DNA of 64,000 nt, taken from positions 25,100,559-25,164,558 of the forward strand of contig NC_079476.1 of assembly GCF_026230105.1 (NCBI RefSeq), given 5' to 3'. This DNA comes from Diorhabda sublineata. Its lineage: Eukaryota > Arthropoda > Insecta > Coleoptera > Chrysomelidae. This document shows, piece by piece, positions 55,545-64,000 of the stretch. Position 1 is the stretch's first letter. Each line of letters starts with the position of its first letter. Both the position numbers and the translations under genes were made by a program. The notes below the pieces were generated by a model. The model did no database searches and was not told the origin of the DNA. It saw only the letters and a program-made list of their open reading frames with translations.

Positions 55545-56172
55545 GGCTGATTTGTTTATTATTATTTATCTGTGAATTATTTCTTTGGTGTTTATGACTG
55601 TAGTTTAGTCCTAGTAAGCCTCGTGAGACGCAAAAACGTGCTGTGATTTATAATTTTAGAACCAAAACATATTTTCTTGAAGTCCGTATTCGAATTGTTT
55701 TAGTCTATCTAGAAATCTGCCTTCTACAGTGAAAGAGAGATGTGAAATCCTGATTTTTACACACGCCGGAGGTTCGATGATGTTTTAGAAGAACGGCGAT
55801 CAAAGACCTGGTAAAAATTGAAAATATTTTGAAGAAAGAAGGAAAAATATTAAAATAGAATATAGTACGTTCTGGCCAGAACCTTGTAACGGTCCCAAGT
55901 ATTCCTCGAAGCTGTGCAAAGAGTTTTTGAAAGAATTGGAAAGAAAGGATGTACTGAAAGTGATGTTTTGGCTCACACAGTCACTTGAGCCCAACTCGAT
56001 TGAGTTGTGGATCAATTTGGACAGGGAAGTCAGAAAGATCTTTGGAATATCTTGAAAAACGAATTGAACCAAACAGAAAACGATTTTTTATCAAAATTGT
56101 TCCAGAGAATGACAAAATAATAAAAGCAAAAGAGAGTTACATCAATAAATCAAAAATTAAAATACAGTAGTA
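55545..56172 (+). mobile_element. Tc1-like transposon remnant, second large copy
   Basis: The 5' part (GCAAGTAACCGGCTGATTTG, GGTGTTTATGACTGTAGTTT, GTGAGACGCAAAAACG) is shared with 39.2 and 47.7 kb. The coding remains are from the distal half: NGPKYSSKLCKEFLKELERK (after the second Asp, NDPKHxS) and DVLKVMFWLTQSLEPNSIEL (third motif SPDLNPIEL degraded to SLEPNSIEL). LDREVRKI follows, then NILKNELNQTEN and DFLSKLFQRMTK at the tail. The proximal transposase is largely missing, with only GGSMMF and GDQRPGKN left of the middle. It complements the 47.65-kb copy, which preserves the middle. Confidence 0.92.
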
Positions 56173-56999
56173 AGATTTTGGTTAGTCCAGTGTCTTCTTT
56201 CATTTTTCTAGAACCATCTGCCTCTTCATGCCAGGAAGATATGCGTTATATACATCCAGGAACAATCCTGTTGACAGCTGCTTTTAACGCGCGTTTGATA
56301 TCCCGTCTAGGAAAGTGGTGATTCGGTTTTTGGGGTAAAAAGACTCCAAAATTGTCTCCAAAAAGTGTGGGTATGTCGACTGCGCCAGCATTGCTTTTTA
56401 CTGCACTCAAAGGCTTTGATAAGTCTTCATAGTGTCTCCTTATCTCTTCTTCTCGATCCATTCCACCAGTACATTGAAAGCGACTTTTCACTTCGCTTCC
56501 AGGGCGGTAAAAACTTTTAACCGACGTAATTCTTATCCTTCAGGAGTCAAAGCGAAGATCAGGAACTAAATATTGAATGAATGAAATTAATATTAAATAG
56601 TTTACGTTGAATATTATCCACCTTTAATACTAATTGTGAAAAATTTGATTATTAACTTTATTAAATTAGTTAAAAATCAAATCAAGATAAAAACGTTGTT
56701 TTTCTTTGTCATTTCAACTCGACGTACACATTAAATTCATATATGTATTAATTTTTTTATCGAGTTTCCAAGCCGATTACATTACAATTTGGATTATAAG
56801 GATAATCCGATTATAGTAATAGAATTTTGAATGATAATAAATGTCATTTAGTCTTTATCGCGATTGAAATTGTCAAAATTTTTTTCATGTCTTTTATCAC
56901 CGTTATTATTTTATAACAAACGATATTAAGATTATTCAACTATAACATCGTAGTGAAGAGAATATAAATGAATATAATAAAGTGAAAGAAATTTTCTTC
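56173..56999. other. Unassigned sequence with an 81-codon minus frame
   Basis: The frame 56246-56491 (MKSRFQCTGGMDREEEIRRH..., SKPLSAVKSNAGAVDIPTLF, RRDIKRALKAAVNRIVPGCI) looks protein-like with charged and hydrophobic alternation, but I do not recognise it. It may be part of a TE polyprotein. The rest is AT-rich. Confidence 0.3.
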
Positions 57000-57530
57000 A
57001 CGATGTAATTAGACCTGAGTTGATGATCTTTGATGAGCTTATAATCTTACAAATGGGTCTGGCGGTAGAAAACATTAGATATCCATGGGTGTCTTGAATG
57101 GCCGATTCTTATACTTCTTAAAATGGTTAGATCTTGTCTGGAGAGGCTTGCGAAGTTATTTGGCTGAGGGCGAAGAATCATCACGTTATTCTGGTTTTGT
57201 TTGTCGATGATGGTATGAATTAAAGCACTTTTTGCCAATTGGTTACCGTATCAAGTCCCCTTGAAATTTGAGATCAGCATGGCAAAACTCTCTCTATTTT
57301 GAGCTGGTCTAAATAACTGTCCTGCTTCTTTTATCCCGGTCCATTCCCAGGGAAGGTAACCAGATGATAGTAACTATTATTTTTTGGGATGTTAGAGGTT
57401 GGTAGGACGATCGGGTGATCGGTAAATACATTTTCAATAGATGAAATTGTTGGAATGCTTCATAGTTCACCTGTATGAACGTATAATCAGAAATTGGTTG
57501 GAGGCTCGTCATATTGAAGAGTTTTGGGTG
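57000..57530 (-). pseudogene. Jockey-like ORF2 C-terminus: RNase H and tail
   Basis: From high to low: SSIENVFTDHPIVLPTSNIP in one frame and IIVTIIWLPSLGMDRDKRS in the next, equivalent to the RNase H block VxxxWVPSHVGIxGNExAD. Next is GNQLAKSALIHTIIDKQN, equivalent to GNExADxLAKSA. Further on, NNFASLSRQDLTILRSIRIG and HSRHP match the tail LSRRDQVxLxRLRIGHTRxTH that precedes the Cys-rich end of jockey elements. At least two frameshifts separate these pieces and the terminal Cys motif is not evident. Confidence 0.85.
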
Positions 57531-58060
57531 ATTTTAAGTGGAAAAGTGTATGCTAAGGATGTTACGAATATAATGCAAAGCGTCGAGCAAAATTAAGATC
57601 AATTAAAGAAAATGGCTGTTTAATTTCAATTGTATTAAAAAGACACAAGAATTGTTTTTTCTTGGCCATCTAAAATAAATAATCAAGCTATAAGGATTTA
57701 AAATATTATATAAATATGGCGCCAACAAGTTTTTTTTCAACATTAAACTTGTTTTTTCTATCAATATTTATTCACTAAAAAAACTTCAATAGCCGTTGCG
57801 TAATATGAACATACCGGTTATTCCTATTTCGAACATTTTTATGCAAATTAGCTCGAGAGTTCTTTACGTCAAAACCGTTGATTTGAGTGATGTCTTGTAG
57901 GAGTGAGAATTGATTCAGACATACTAGACACTAAACACAGAAAAAGAATTACACGTCTGTATAACTAATCAATAATTTCAAATGGATTAATGTATTGAAA
58001 AAGTTGTAGATGAAGTCCACAAAACACTGTATTCATATTTTTAATTTTTATATAAATATT
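57531..58060. other. Unassigned AT-rich spacer
   Basis: Nothing recognised. Confidence 0.35.
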
Positions 58061-58172
58061 AGCAGCGAAATCCGGCGTTGCTTGGGTTAGAATACATGGC
58101 AAATTTTATATTATAGAAAATTTACAAGAAAATTTTTTTTAATATAGATCATAATAAATTGCACTGATTTTG

Positions 58173-58220
58173 GAAGTTTCCAGATCATTCGAGAAATTTC
58201 TAGAACTTTCTAGAATATTC
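58173..58220. promoter_or_regulatory. Heat-shock element array (ten phased pentamers)
   Basis: Alternating GAA and TTC triplets occur every 5 bp at 58173, 58178, 58183, 58188, 58193, 58198, 58203, 58208, 58213 and 58218. Nine are perfect and one (58183) reads GAT. This is the known binding architecture for trimeric heat-shock factor. Further GAAnnTTC or TTCnnGAA dyads lie at 58253, 58276 and 58332. Confidence 0.75.
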
Positions 58221-58371
58221 TAAATCGATTAAAATAGTTTGAACCCAATTTAGAACTTTCCATATCAAATTATTAGAACTTTCTACATCGATTATATTAG
58301 TAGACACATTTCAGAATGTGTATCTAGACCATTCCGGAATTTTTGAGATCTTTTCAAAAATCCTCATGCGT

Positions 58372-58379
58372 TATAAAAG
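58372..58379 (+). promoter_or_regulatory. Candidate TATA box downstream of the heat-shock element
   Basis: TATAAAAG, a consensus TATA box, follows the phased GAA/TTC array by about 150 bp, a spacing similar to inducible heat-shock promoters. A start would be expected near 58400, but no open frame follows on the plus strand. Confidence 0.4.
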
Positions 58380-58429
58380 GACAGAGATATATGTTTTCTC
58401 ATATCCCTTACTATAACCTGAGGACCAAG

Positions 58430-58462
58430 GGGTATTTACCACCCCATTGGGAAGTTAATTGG
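58430..58462. other. Short GC-richer hairpin
   Basis: CCAAGGGGT (58428-58436) and ACCCCATTGG (58441-58450, approximate) pair with one bulge around a 6-7-nt loop, just after the TATA-like site. It may belong to the same repeat unit. Confidence 0.4.
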
Positions 58463-58524
58463 GGTTGGTGGTGATTGAGAAAACCGTTTCTATATGTACT
58501 AACAAAGCATTTAAGTTAGAGGGA

Positions 58525-59090
58525 TATTTCAAGTGAATAGAGCGACGAAAATATGCAAAGCGCAACATGAAACAATTCTCCAACGCTGAGATTTGTCCAT
58601 TTACTTATGTTACGGAGCCAGTATTTCTTCTTCTTGTCGATGCCTTTCTTTTGTTGATTGTAAGATGTTTTTCTTATCTTAATAATAGTCAACAGCTTTC
58701 TTTTGCGACTTAGTACTTCCAGGACGCGTCTATGGAGTCACATCTCAAATACTTCAAGTTTTTTGATCATATGAGCTTTTAAGGTCCAGGTTTCCACTCC
58801 GTACATCAGTACTGACATTCCATGAATCCTATTCTGACGTGGAGGTTTAGATTTCTGTTTGCAAACATTGAGTAAAACTTGACAAATGCCTATTTCAATT
58901 CTGATCTTGATCTGAGCCAAGATACTTGTATTTTTGCACCAATTCTATTTGTTTTCCATTCAGTGTATATACATAACTGATCAAATTTTGGAAGACGTAA
59001 AGCTTTGGAGGACGTTTCAAGATAAAAATTAATATTCAAGCAGTTAGTCGAAAAAATGAGTTTGAAATTCAAGTCGTTTTAAGTCCTTAA
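58525..59090 (-). pseudogene. LINE RT C-terminal half, internally deleted
   Basis: From high to low: TEWKTNRIGAKIQVSWLRSR and, in a neighbouring frame, KIRIEIGICQVLLNV (the usual GKxIExVxKxKYLG...RIEIGR block). Then MYGVETWTLKAHMIKKLEVF (YGxExWTLK...LEAFEM), LHRRVLEVLSRKRKLLTIIK and IRKTSYNQQKKGIDKKKKYW, which skips the normal YLGHxxR...GKIEGKR block. It ends with LRNISKWTNLSVGELFHVA, the normal end of this LINE group. One frame runs through most of it with a single stop after EVFEM. Confidence 0.9.
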
Positions 59091-59189
59091 CTCTAGACGT
59101 CTAGACCAATTTGTATCGGCTCTTATTTATTTTGATCTTCTGAAGATATAACAAGGATTTGTGCTCTGGAGGTAAAGAGTTTACCTTCT

Positions 59190-59240
59190 TCAGTCTCTGA
59201 AGACGATAACTCGGTTATCGAAAAGCGCGTCAGACAGACG
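59190..59240 (+). ncRNA. Hammerhead-ribozyme-like motif, copy 2
   Basis: The core elements are in order: stem I 5' strand GTCT (59193-59196); CTGAAGA (59197-59203); a perfect 6-bp stem II GATAAC-TCG-GTTATC (59205-59219); GAAA (59220-59223); A-GCGC; cleavage triplet GTC (59229-59231); stem I 3' strand AGAC (59232-59235) with further pairs outside. The only evident defect is A at 59224 where copy 1 has C, weakening the two-pair stem III. Stems I and II with core spacing make this a stronger hammerhead candidate than copy 1. Confidence 0.65.
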
Positions 59241-59635
59241 AACTTTACAACAAAAACCTGTTGGTGGTTATAATTTAGAAAAAGGTAAACTGTTTCTAAA
59301 GTAATAAAAAGATGAATATTTTATGAGATAATTTCTACATAACAGACTTAATTGTTTCTAACGTAACTGTTTTATTTATATTACCGAAGCTTCCTTTATG
59401 TTATTTTAAAACTGAGGTTTTATTTCAATTGTGTTTAACGAAGCCACATAAACGAGAGTTACGAACAATTATAGTGATTCTACACTTAACTGAAATATTT
59501 CAGTTGACGACGTTTCAGCGTTTCAATAACAACAGTAATATATAGAATTATTCACGATATAAGGAAATGACTAGTGTCCAGTTAATATATGAGATAGTAA
59601 TTCAAACTTTAATTCATAAAATTTCGCCATTGCAA
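59241..59635. other. Unassigned AT-rich spacer
   Basis: Nothing recognised. Confidence 0.35.
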
Positions 59636-59637
59636 TA

Positions 59638-60300
59638 ATGTATTTCTGGAACCGTCATCTCATTTGTTTTACCACAGCGATGCAGGTCGTACAGTCTCGT
59701 CTAAACTGTGCAACTTAAATAATTCGATAGCCGAGGAGGTTAAATCTGGCGAATATGGAGCATGAGGTATCAATTCGACCTTCATTTCATTAATTTTGGC
59801 AATTGCAATAACTGATGTGTGAGCAGATGCATTGTCTTGATGAAACAACACTTTTTTCTTAACCAAATGCGGCTGTTTTAGCTTGATTCCTTCGCAATAA
59901 GTTTGCGTAATTGATAGTTTATCCTTTTTCAAATTGATCCATCAAAATTATCCCAAGCGCATCTCAAATAACCGACGCCTGCAAATGGAACGGTCTTTGC
60001 CTTCTTTGGAGCCGGTTCTTCCTTTCCAGTCCAATGTTTTGATTTTTTATTTCGAAACGGGGCACCCAATTTGCGCACAGCTCTCCATGTCCAAATTCTC
60101 AGTTGATATGAGATGTACAGCACTTTTTAAAATGTCTACTGTGTCTGCAAGCTCGCGCAATTTCAGTCGACGATCATTCAGTAATGATTCGTGGATTTCT
60201 GGAACCGTTATCTCATTTGTTCGACCACTGCGATGCTGGTCTTCGCAAGTCGTACGGTCTCGTCTAAACTGTATAACTTAAATAATCCGATAGCTTCTAA
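59638..60300 (-). mobile_element. Rearranged mariner: deletion derivative with duplicated DNA-binding segment
   Basis: From high to low, the first part reads FKLYSLDETVRLAKTSIAV (60285-60220) and RTNEITVPEIHESLLNDRRL with KLRELADTVDILKSAVHLIS (second helix-turn-helix). TENLDMESCAQIG follows, then a jump to KHWTGKEEPAPKKAKTVPFA and LFEMRLG. The second catalytic block VLFHQDNASAHTSVIAIAKI is next, followed by HAPYSPDLTS. There the DNA-binding segment starts again (FKLHSLDETVRPASLW, 59735-59640). Positions 59640-59735 and about 60193-60298 are direct repeats of 95-105 bp. The first catalytic Asp block is missing. Confidence 0.88.
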
Positions 60301-61329
60301 AAAAACACGAAAAGACAATGGTGTACCAAAGTGTATTAATTTCTTTCAAGAAGACTTAATCCGCCGTATTTTTTGTTCCAAAAGAATCCGATCAAGTTGA
60401 TACGGAATGTATTAAAGTTTAATGTCATAAAATCATAAAAATACGCTTACTTTAAACAGTAGTGTAATAGAAATAACAAAGACGAAAATTAAAAATGTAA
60501 CCTCTGAAAACTGGAGAAACTGCATTCAAAAACTGCATTGAAAAAAATTATTATAAACATGTATGTACGAAATTATAAATAGTTTAGTTGATTCTCAAGA
60601 TAGTAGTGATAGCGAAAATGAACTAGATAATATCTAGTAATAAGTAAAATGTAATTTATGCACATATTTATAAATTTAACAGGACGATAGAGACAGAATT
60701 TGTGGATACATCTTTAATTTTAAATGAAATTCGTTGTTTTCGTGTCACAACAAAGTGTGCTTCACGGACACGAATTTACCGGGTCGTGTGTGACGTGCTT
60801 AATACGATTTTGCACCGTTAGTTTCGTTTTATTTCAAAGGAGTTAGTTTTTTAATTAGACAAAAGCTGTTTCATTTCGAATTTCCGGTAACAGAGAGAGA
60901 ATGCACTGAATACACGGCCTTTGGCCGGAGGTAATTTGCATAAATCGTTTTTTGTGAACCTCTAGGTGGTTGTTTTAGAAGCAAACTTTGGTTCAGGATA
61001 GAGAAAAAATCAACAAATCAAAGTCATCGATGTTATGAAAATTTTAGTAGATTCAATTTAATTTTTTTTCTTTGAAATAGGAAATAAACGTAAATTAAAA
61101 ATTAGTATGCTATAAAAAATGTCAAAAACATTCATGAGAACGCGAAAAGTAAAATTGGGATGTAGACCAAGTCCAGTGCTTTTCTTGGTCGTTTTTGATA
61201 AAAGAATAAAAACAATCAACATATTACAAGTGAGACAATGAAAGACATTAAAGATTCGTGAAGATTTGGTACTAATCTTTAAAAAAGAAAGAGTTCTGAA
61301 GAAATATTTATGAGAATATTTGAGAAAAT
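60301..61329. other. Unassigned sequence
   Basis: A small GC-richer palindrome (GGCCTTTGGCC at about 60923) stands out. No gene recognised. Confidence 0.35.
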
Positions 61330-61725
61330 CAATTTGAAGATGAATGAGAAGATCGAAACGGTTTTAAATATCTAGGATGGAAAATTACGAAAGAATCGTG
61401 ATTGGAATATCGGAGGGAATAGCAGGAAGACTATTTGGAAAAGGAAGATACACCAAAATCAATAAAAACATTAACTTTAAGGGTAGAAACGTGGACCACA
61501 ACATGAAGCCAAGGAAATAATATACAGAAAGGATTAGAAATAAAACATACAGGAAAAAATCTAAGAATTAAACCCTTAGAAAATAAGATAGAAGAAGCGC
61601 GGTCCAGATGGCATATTAAAGGAATGGCAGAAATTGAAAAAGGAAGGAATAAACGAAAAGAAATGCCGAGGTAAACAGTTAAGGAGCCGGCAGACCAAAA
61701 AACATTGAATGGAACGAATTGAAGT
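61330..61725 (+). pseudogene. LINE RT C-terminal region, strongly decayed
   Basis: Pieces appear in the order expected for endonuclease/RT LINEs: RFKYLGWKITKES (61358-61400; FKYLG block), TLRVETWTTT (about 61475; YGxExWTL block) and NLRIKPLENKIEEARSRWHI with KGMAEIEKGRNKRKEMPR (61555-61675; the late block around IEEARxRWxGH...RMP). The usual thumb region is shortened. Several stops and frameshifts. The region is very A/G-rich, which lowers certainty of the last block. Confidence 0.62.
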
Positions 61726-61799
61726 CAAAAGTAACGAATAGAAAAGAATTGAGAAGAGTTTGGAGAAGTGAAGGAAGAAATTGCAACAAAAACGACAGA

Positions 61800-62040
61800 A
61801 TTTGAAGAAAACGAAAGTGATTTTCCATCAGAACAACGCACCTTCTTACACTTAGGTGATTGACTTTAAAGAAATTCACGAATTGGTTGACCATCCATCG
61901 TCATCACCAGATCTGACTCTCTGTTTCCTAAACTTAAAGCTTCACTTGCATAAAAGAAATTTTAACTAAACGAAGATGTTATTCGGAAGGATTTAAAAGG
62001 TTGGAACTCCAATAGACGATACGTATATAAAAAGAATGCA
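61800..62040 (+). pseudogene. Mariner transposase catalytic fragment with D-to-N change
   Basis: The frame reads KVIFHQNNAPSYT, where the second catalytic Asp of HQDNAPxHT is Asn. After one stop come DFKEIHELVDHPSSSPDLTL and CFLNLKLHLHKRNFN, corresponding to HPPYSPDLxxCDFFLFPNLK with the final catalytic Asp region shortened (CDFF to C-F). Next, LNEDVIRKDLKGWNSNRR resembles the following helix. The DNA-binding half is missing. It lies directly downstream of the LINE remnant, so the LINE sequence may have been invaded. Confidence 0.82.
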
Positions 62041-63059
62041 GGAAAAAATGTCTTTGTGTCTTTATTAAGTTTGAAACGTTTCAGATAACCCTCGTAGAAT
62101 AAAGTTCTTACTGTATATAGTGCGTCCTCTAAAAATTTTCTACCGTCGTTAAAAATTAAGTGTATGTATTTGGATAACCCTTTCAACCCTTTTTCCTTCA
62201 TAAATATGGATTCTCCCAATTATGAGGGATATCACGTTGCTGATGGTTTTACTTAACCCAGTTAGTATACACTCAGTATATTGTTACACGTCTAATTAAC
62301 GTCGAGAGCCGGTAGGGGTAATTAGGAAAATTAACTGATACTTCCAGCAGCTTCGTTAGGAGATGAGGTAAGTCTAATAAATTCGTATTTTGTTTGAAAT
62401 TTGCGAGTAGGTATTAAAATTAGATATTTTCAACTATTGACGTGAAATTTCATATTTTTTTTTACTTTTTATGACAATATATGATTCAATGAAAAAAATT
62501 GATGAAATATTTAACGATAATTACGAATTAATTAGCTTAATTTTTATTTGAAACTGAATGATATAGAATTTTTTATTCAAACTTCAAAATTTCACCAATA
62601 GAAGGCGCTATAATAGTGGAGATCATTCGAGCTCGAGAGGTTCACACATTTTAATCAGTTGCTGACGTAAACGCTTATTTTGAGCGGAAATAGGGTTGAA
62701 AAAACATCTCTGAAGATAATAGAAGGTTGGAAATTGTTCAAACAACCCCCGTATTTCTTCAACTCGAAATTGTATAGTAATTTATTATCAGACAGATTAC
62801 GTGAGGTGCTTCGTTATTAGTGTCAATAATTCATCGAGTGTTTACAAAAAAAAATAAGATATGATGTTTTTATTCTGCGAACAAAATGATAATTCTTCAA
62901 AATGGTAAAGGATGTTCACCTCCGTTTATTTATAGAGAAATAAATATATATAATAATTAGCAGTTCTAAAAATTAGTTTCTAGAACGGTTCCTTGAATGC
63001 TAAAGGATGCAGGTTTTTTTTAAATACTTTATATGGAAATTCCAGTTGTTCTAAGTATG
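62041..63059. other. Unassigned sequence
   Basis: An 85-codon minus frame (61962-62219) partly antisense to the mariner tail is unrecognised. Nothing else delimited. Confidence 0.35.
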
Positions 63060-64000
63060 CATTAATCTTTTGAAGTATTCATAGAATTTTTCCGAATACT
63101 AAAAATATTTTCACTGAATCAGAAATTTATTGAACTTTCGAAAAACTGCTCAAATTTTCAGAAATATGTGGAATATTAGCAGTTTTTTTAGACTTTGTTT
63201 GAGTTGAAGATGAAAATTTGATAAAAATGTTGTAGTTTTCGAAAAATTAGCTGTATAATATTTATTATCTCGAAATTTGGTTGCATTTTTTAGAAAAGCC
63301 CAAAAAATCACCAGATTTCTAGAAAATTTAAAAAAAAAACTCAAAGTTGTCTATAATTTCGAAAAACCTTGCGTTTTCAAAACATTCATTATATTTTGAA
63401 GTTTGAAGACATTGTTTGAGAACCAAATTAAAATTTCAAATGCACAGGCAATTATCAGATTTCTGACAAATATCTTGGATTATAAAAAATAAAACAAAAT
63501 TGACTAAAATTTCAAAAAACCGTTCAGATTATTAGAAAAATTAGCAGCGTTTCAAGACATTGTTTAAGTTTTTCAAAAATACAAATTTTTTTCGAAATTT
63601 GATTGAATTTTTCATAAAAGCCCAGAAAATTCAAAGATTTCCAGTAAATTTCTTCGCATTTCCAGAAATATTTATAATATAAACAGCGTTTCGAGACCTT
63701 TATTGAGATCCAAATTGAAATATTATATTTAAAATATTTTCGATAATTTGCAGTGTAATACAATTTTTTTTCGAAAATTCTTTGATTTTTTTAAAGAAAC
63801 TCATAAAGTTATCAGATTTCCAAAAAATTTCTTGAAATAAATCATTTAATAAGATTTCGAAAAACTGTTTTCACAAATATCTAGAACCTTTTCGAGACAT
63901 TGCTTTAGTTCGAAATAAAAATTTTGGAATTTTTTTCGAAAATTGTATGAATTTTGCATGGAAAACCAGAAAATTACCAAACTTTCAACAAATTTCTGGA
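63060..64000. repeat. Diverged satellite of about 165-180 bp, continuing past the window
   Basis: Related phrases recur: CGAAATTTGGTTGCATTTTT (63271), CGAAATTTGATTGAATTTTT (63593), CGAAAATTCTTTGATTTTTT (63771) and CGAAAATTGTATGAATTTTG (63939). Each is followed by a form of CAGATTTCxAGxAAATTTC. A weaker unit lies between the first two. Spacings suggest a period near 165-180 bp. Units are far more diverged than in the other arrays. Confidence 0.75.

Noticed and set aside
59092..59105. TCTAGACGTCTAGA palindrome as a regulatory operator
   Set aside because: A 14-bp palindrome alone is weak evidence; no partner sites or gene nearby.

Overview
This window reads as nuclear DNA of an insect. It is strongly AT-rich by eye. 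It carries relics of mariner, Tc1, Merlin and hAT DNA transposons and of jockey-like and other non-LTR retrotransposons. It also has a probable Penelope-like (GIY-YIG) fragment, two short (TTAGG)-type telomere-motif tracts, several satellite arrays and one intact eukaryotic tRNA gene (tRNA-Ser, anticodon AGA). I found no convincing host protein-coding gene. Almost every recognisable reading frame is a broken transposable-element (TE) fragment, and the longer open frames are TE remnants, antisense shadows or satellite units. The order of insect cannot be fixed from the sequence.

Layout. 1-2 kb: two related internally deleted mariners with a palindromic MITE between them. 4.0-4.8 kb: 111-bp satellite. 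8-9.4 kb: Tc1 relic next to a mariner tail. 10.7-12.5 kb: a 1.7-kb foldback element with TA flanks, a telomeric-repeat insertion and a nuclear-receptor-like DR1 site. 14-15.8 kb: a coding-like fragment amplified as a 356/358-bp tandem array. 18-22 kb: LINE, head-to-head mariners, Tc1 tail. 22-24.3 kb: a second foldback, a small MITE and a 49-bp-arm hairpin. 25-27.1 kb: 210-bp satellite with a 420-bp higher-order repeat. 27.2-30.4 kb: MITE, Tc1, hammerhead-like motif and a satellite of about 150/224 bp. 33-35.2 kb: telomere-like tract and a second array of that satellite with a 451-bp duplication. 35.3-39.4 kb: mariner, Merlin, LINE, mariner, LINE and a Tc1 end.

40 kb: tRNA-Ser(AGA) and a (TA)n tract. 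41-50 kb: LINE pieces, a 371-bp MITE, an internally deleted mariner with TA flanks, a Tc1 with a D-to-N catalytic change, and a LINE endonuclease/RT back-to-back with an hAT tail. 50.6-51 kb: GIY-YIG fragment. 52.2 kb: a possible small exon. 55.5-62 kb: Tc1, jockey RNase H, a heat-shock-element array followed by a TATA box, LINE, a second hammerhead-like motif, a rearranged tandem mariner, LINE and mariner. 63-64 kb: a diverged satellite running off the end.

Nothing here forms an operon or pathway. The most notable signals are non-coding: the hammerhead-like motifs together with a Penelope-type nuclease fragment, the phased heat-shock element with a promoter-like layout, the foldback family related to the 371-bp MITE, the wobble-preserving hairpin, and repeated mariner deletion derivatives that keep the DNA-binding region but lose part or all of the catalytic core.
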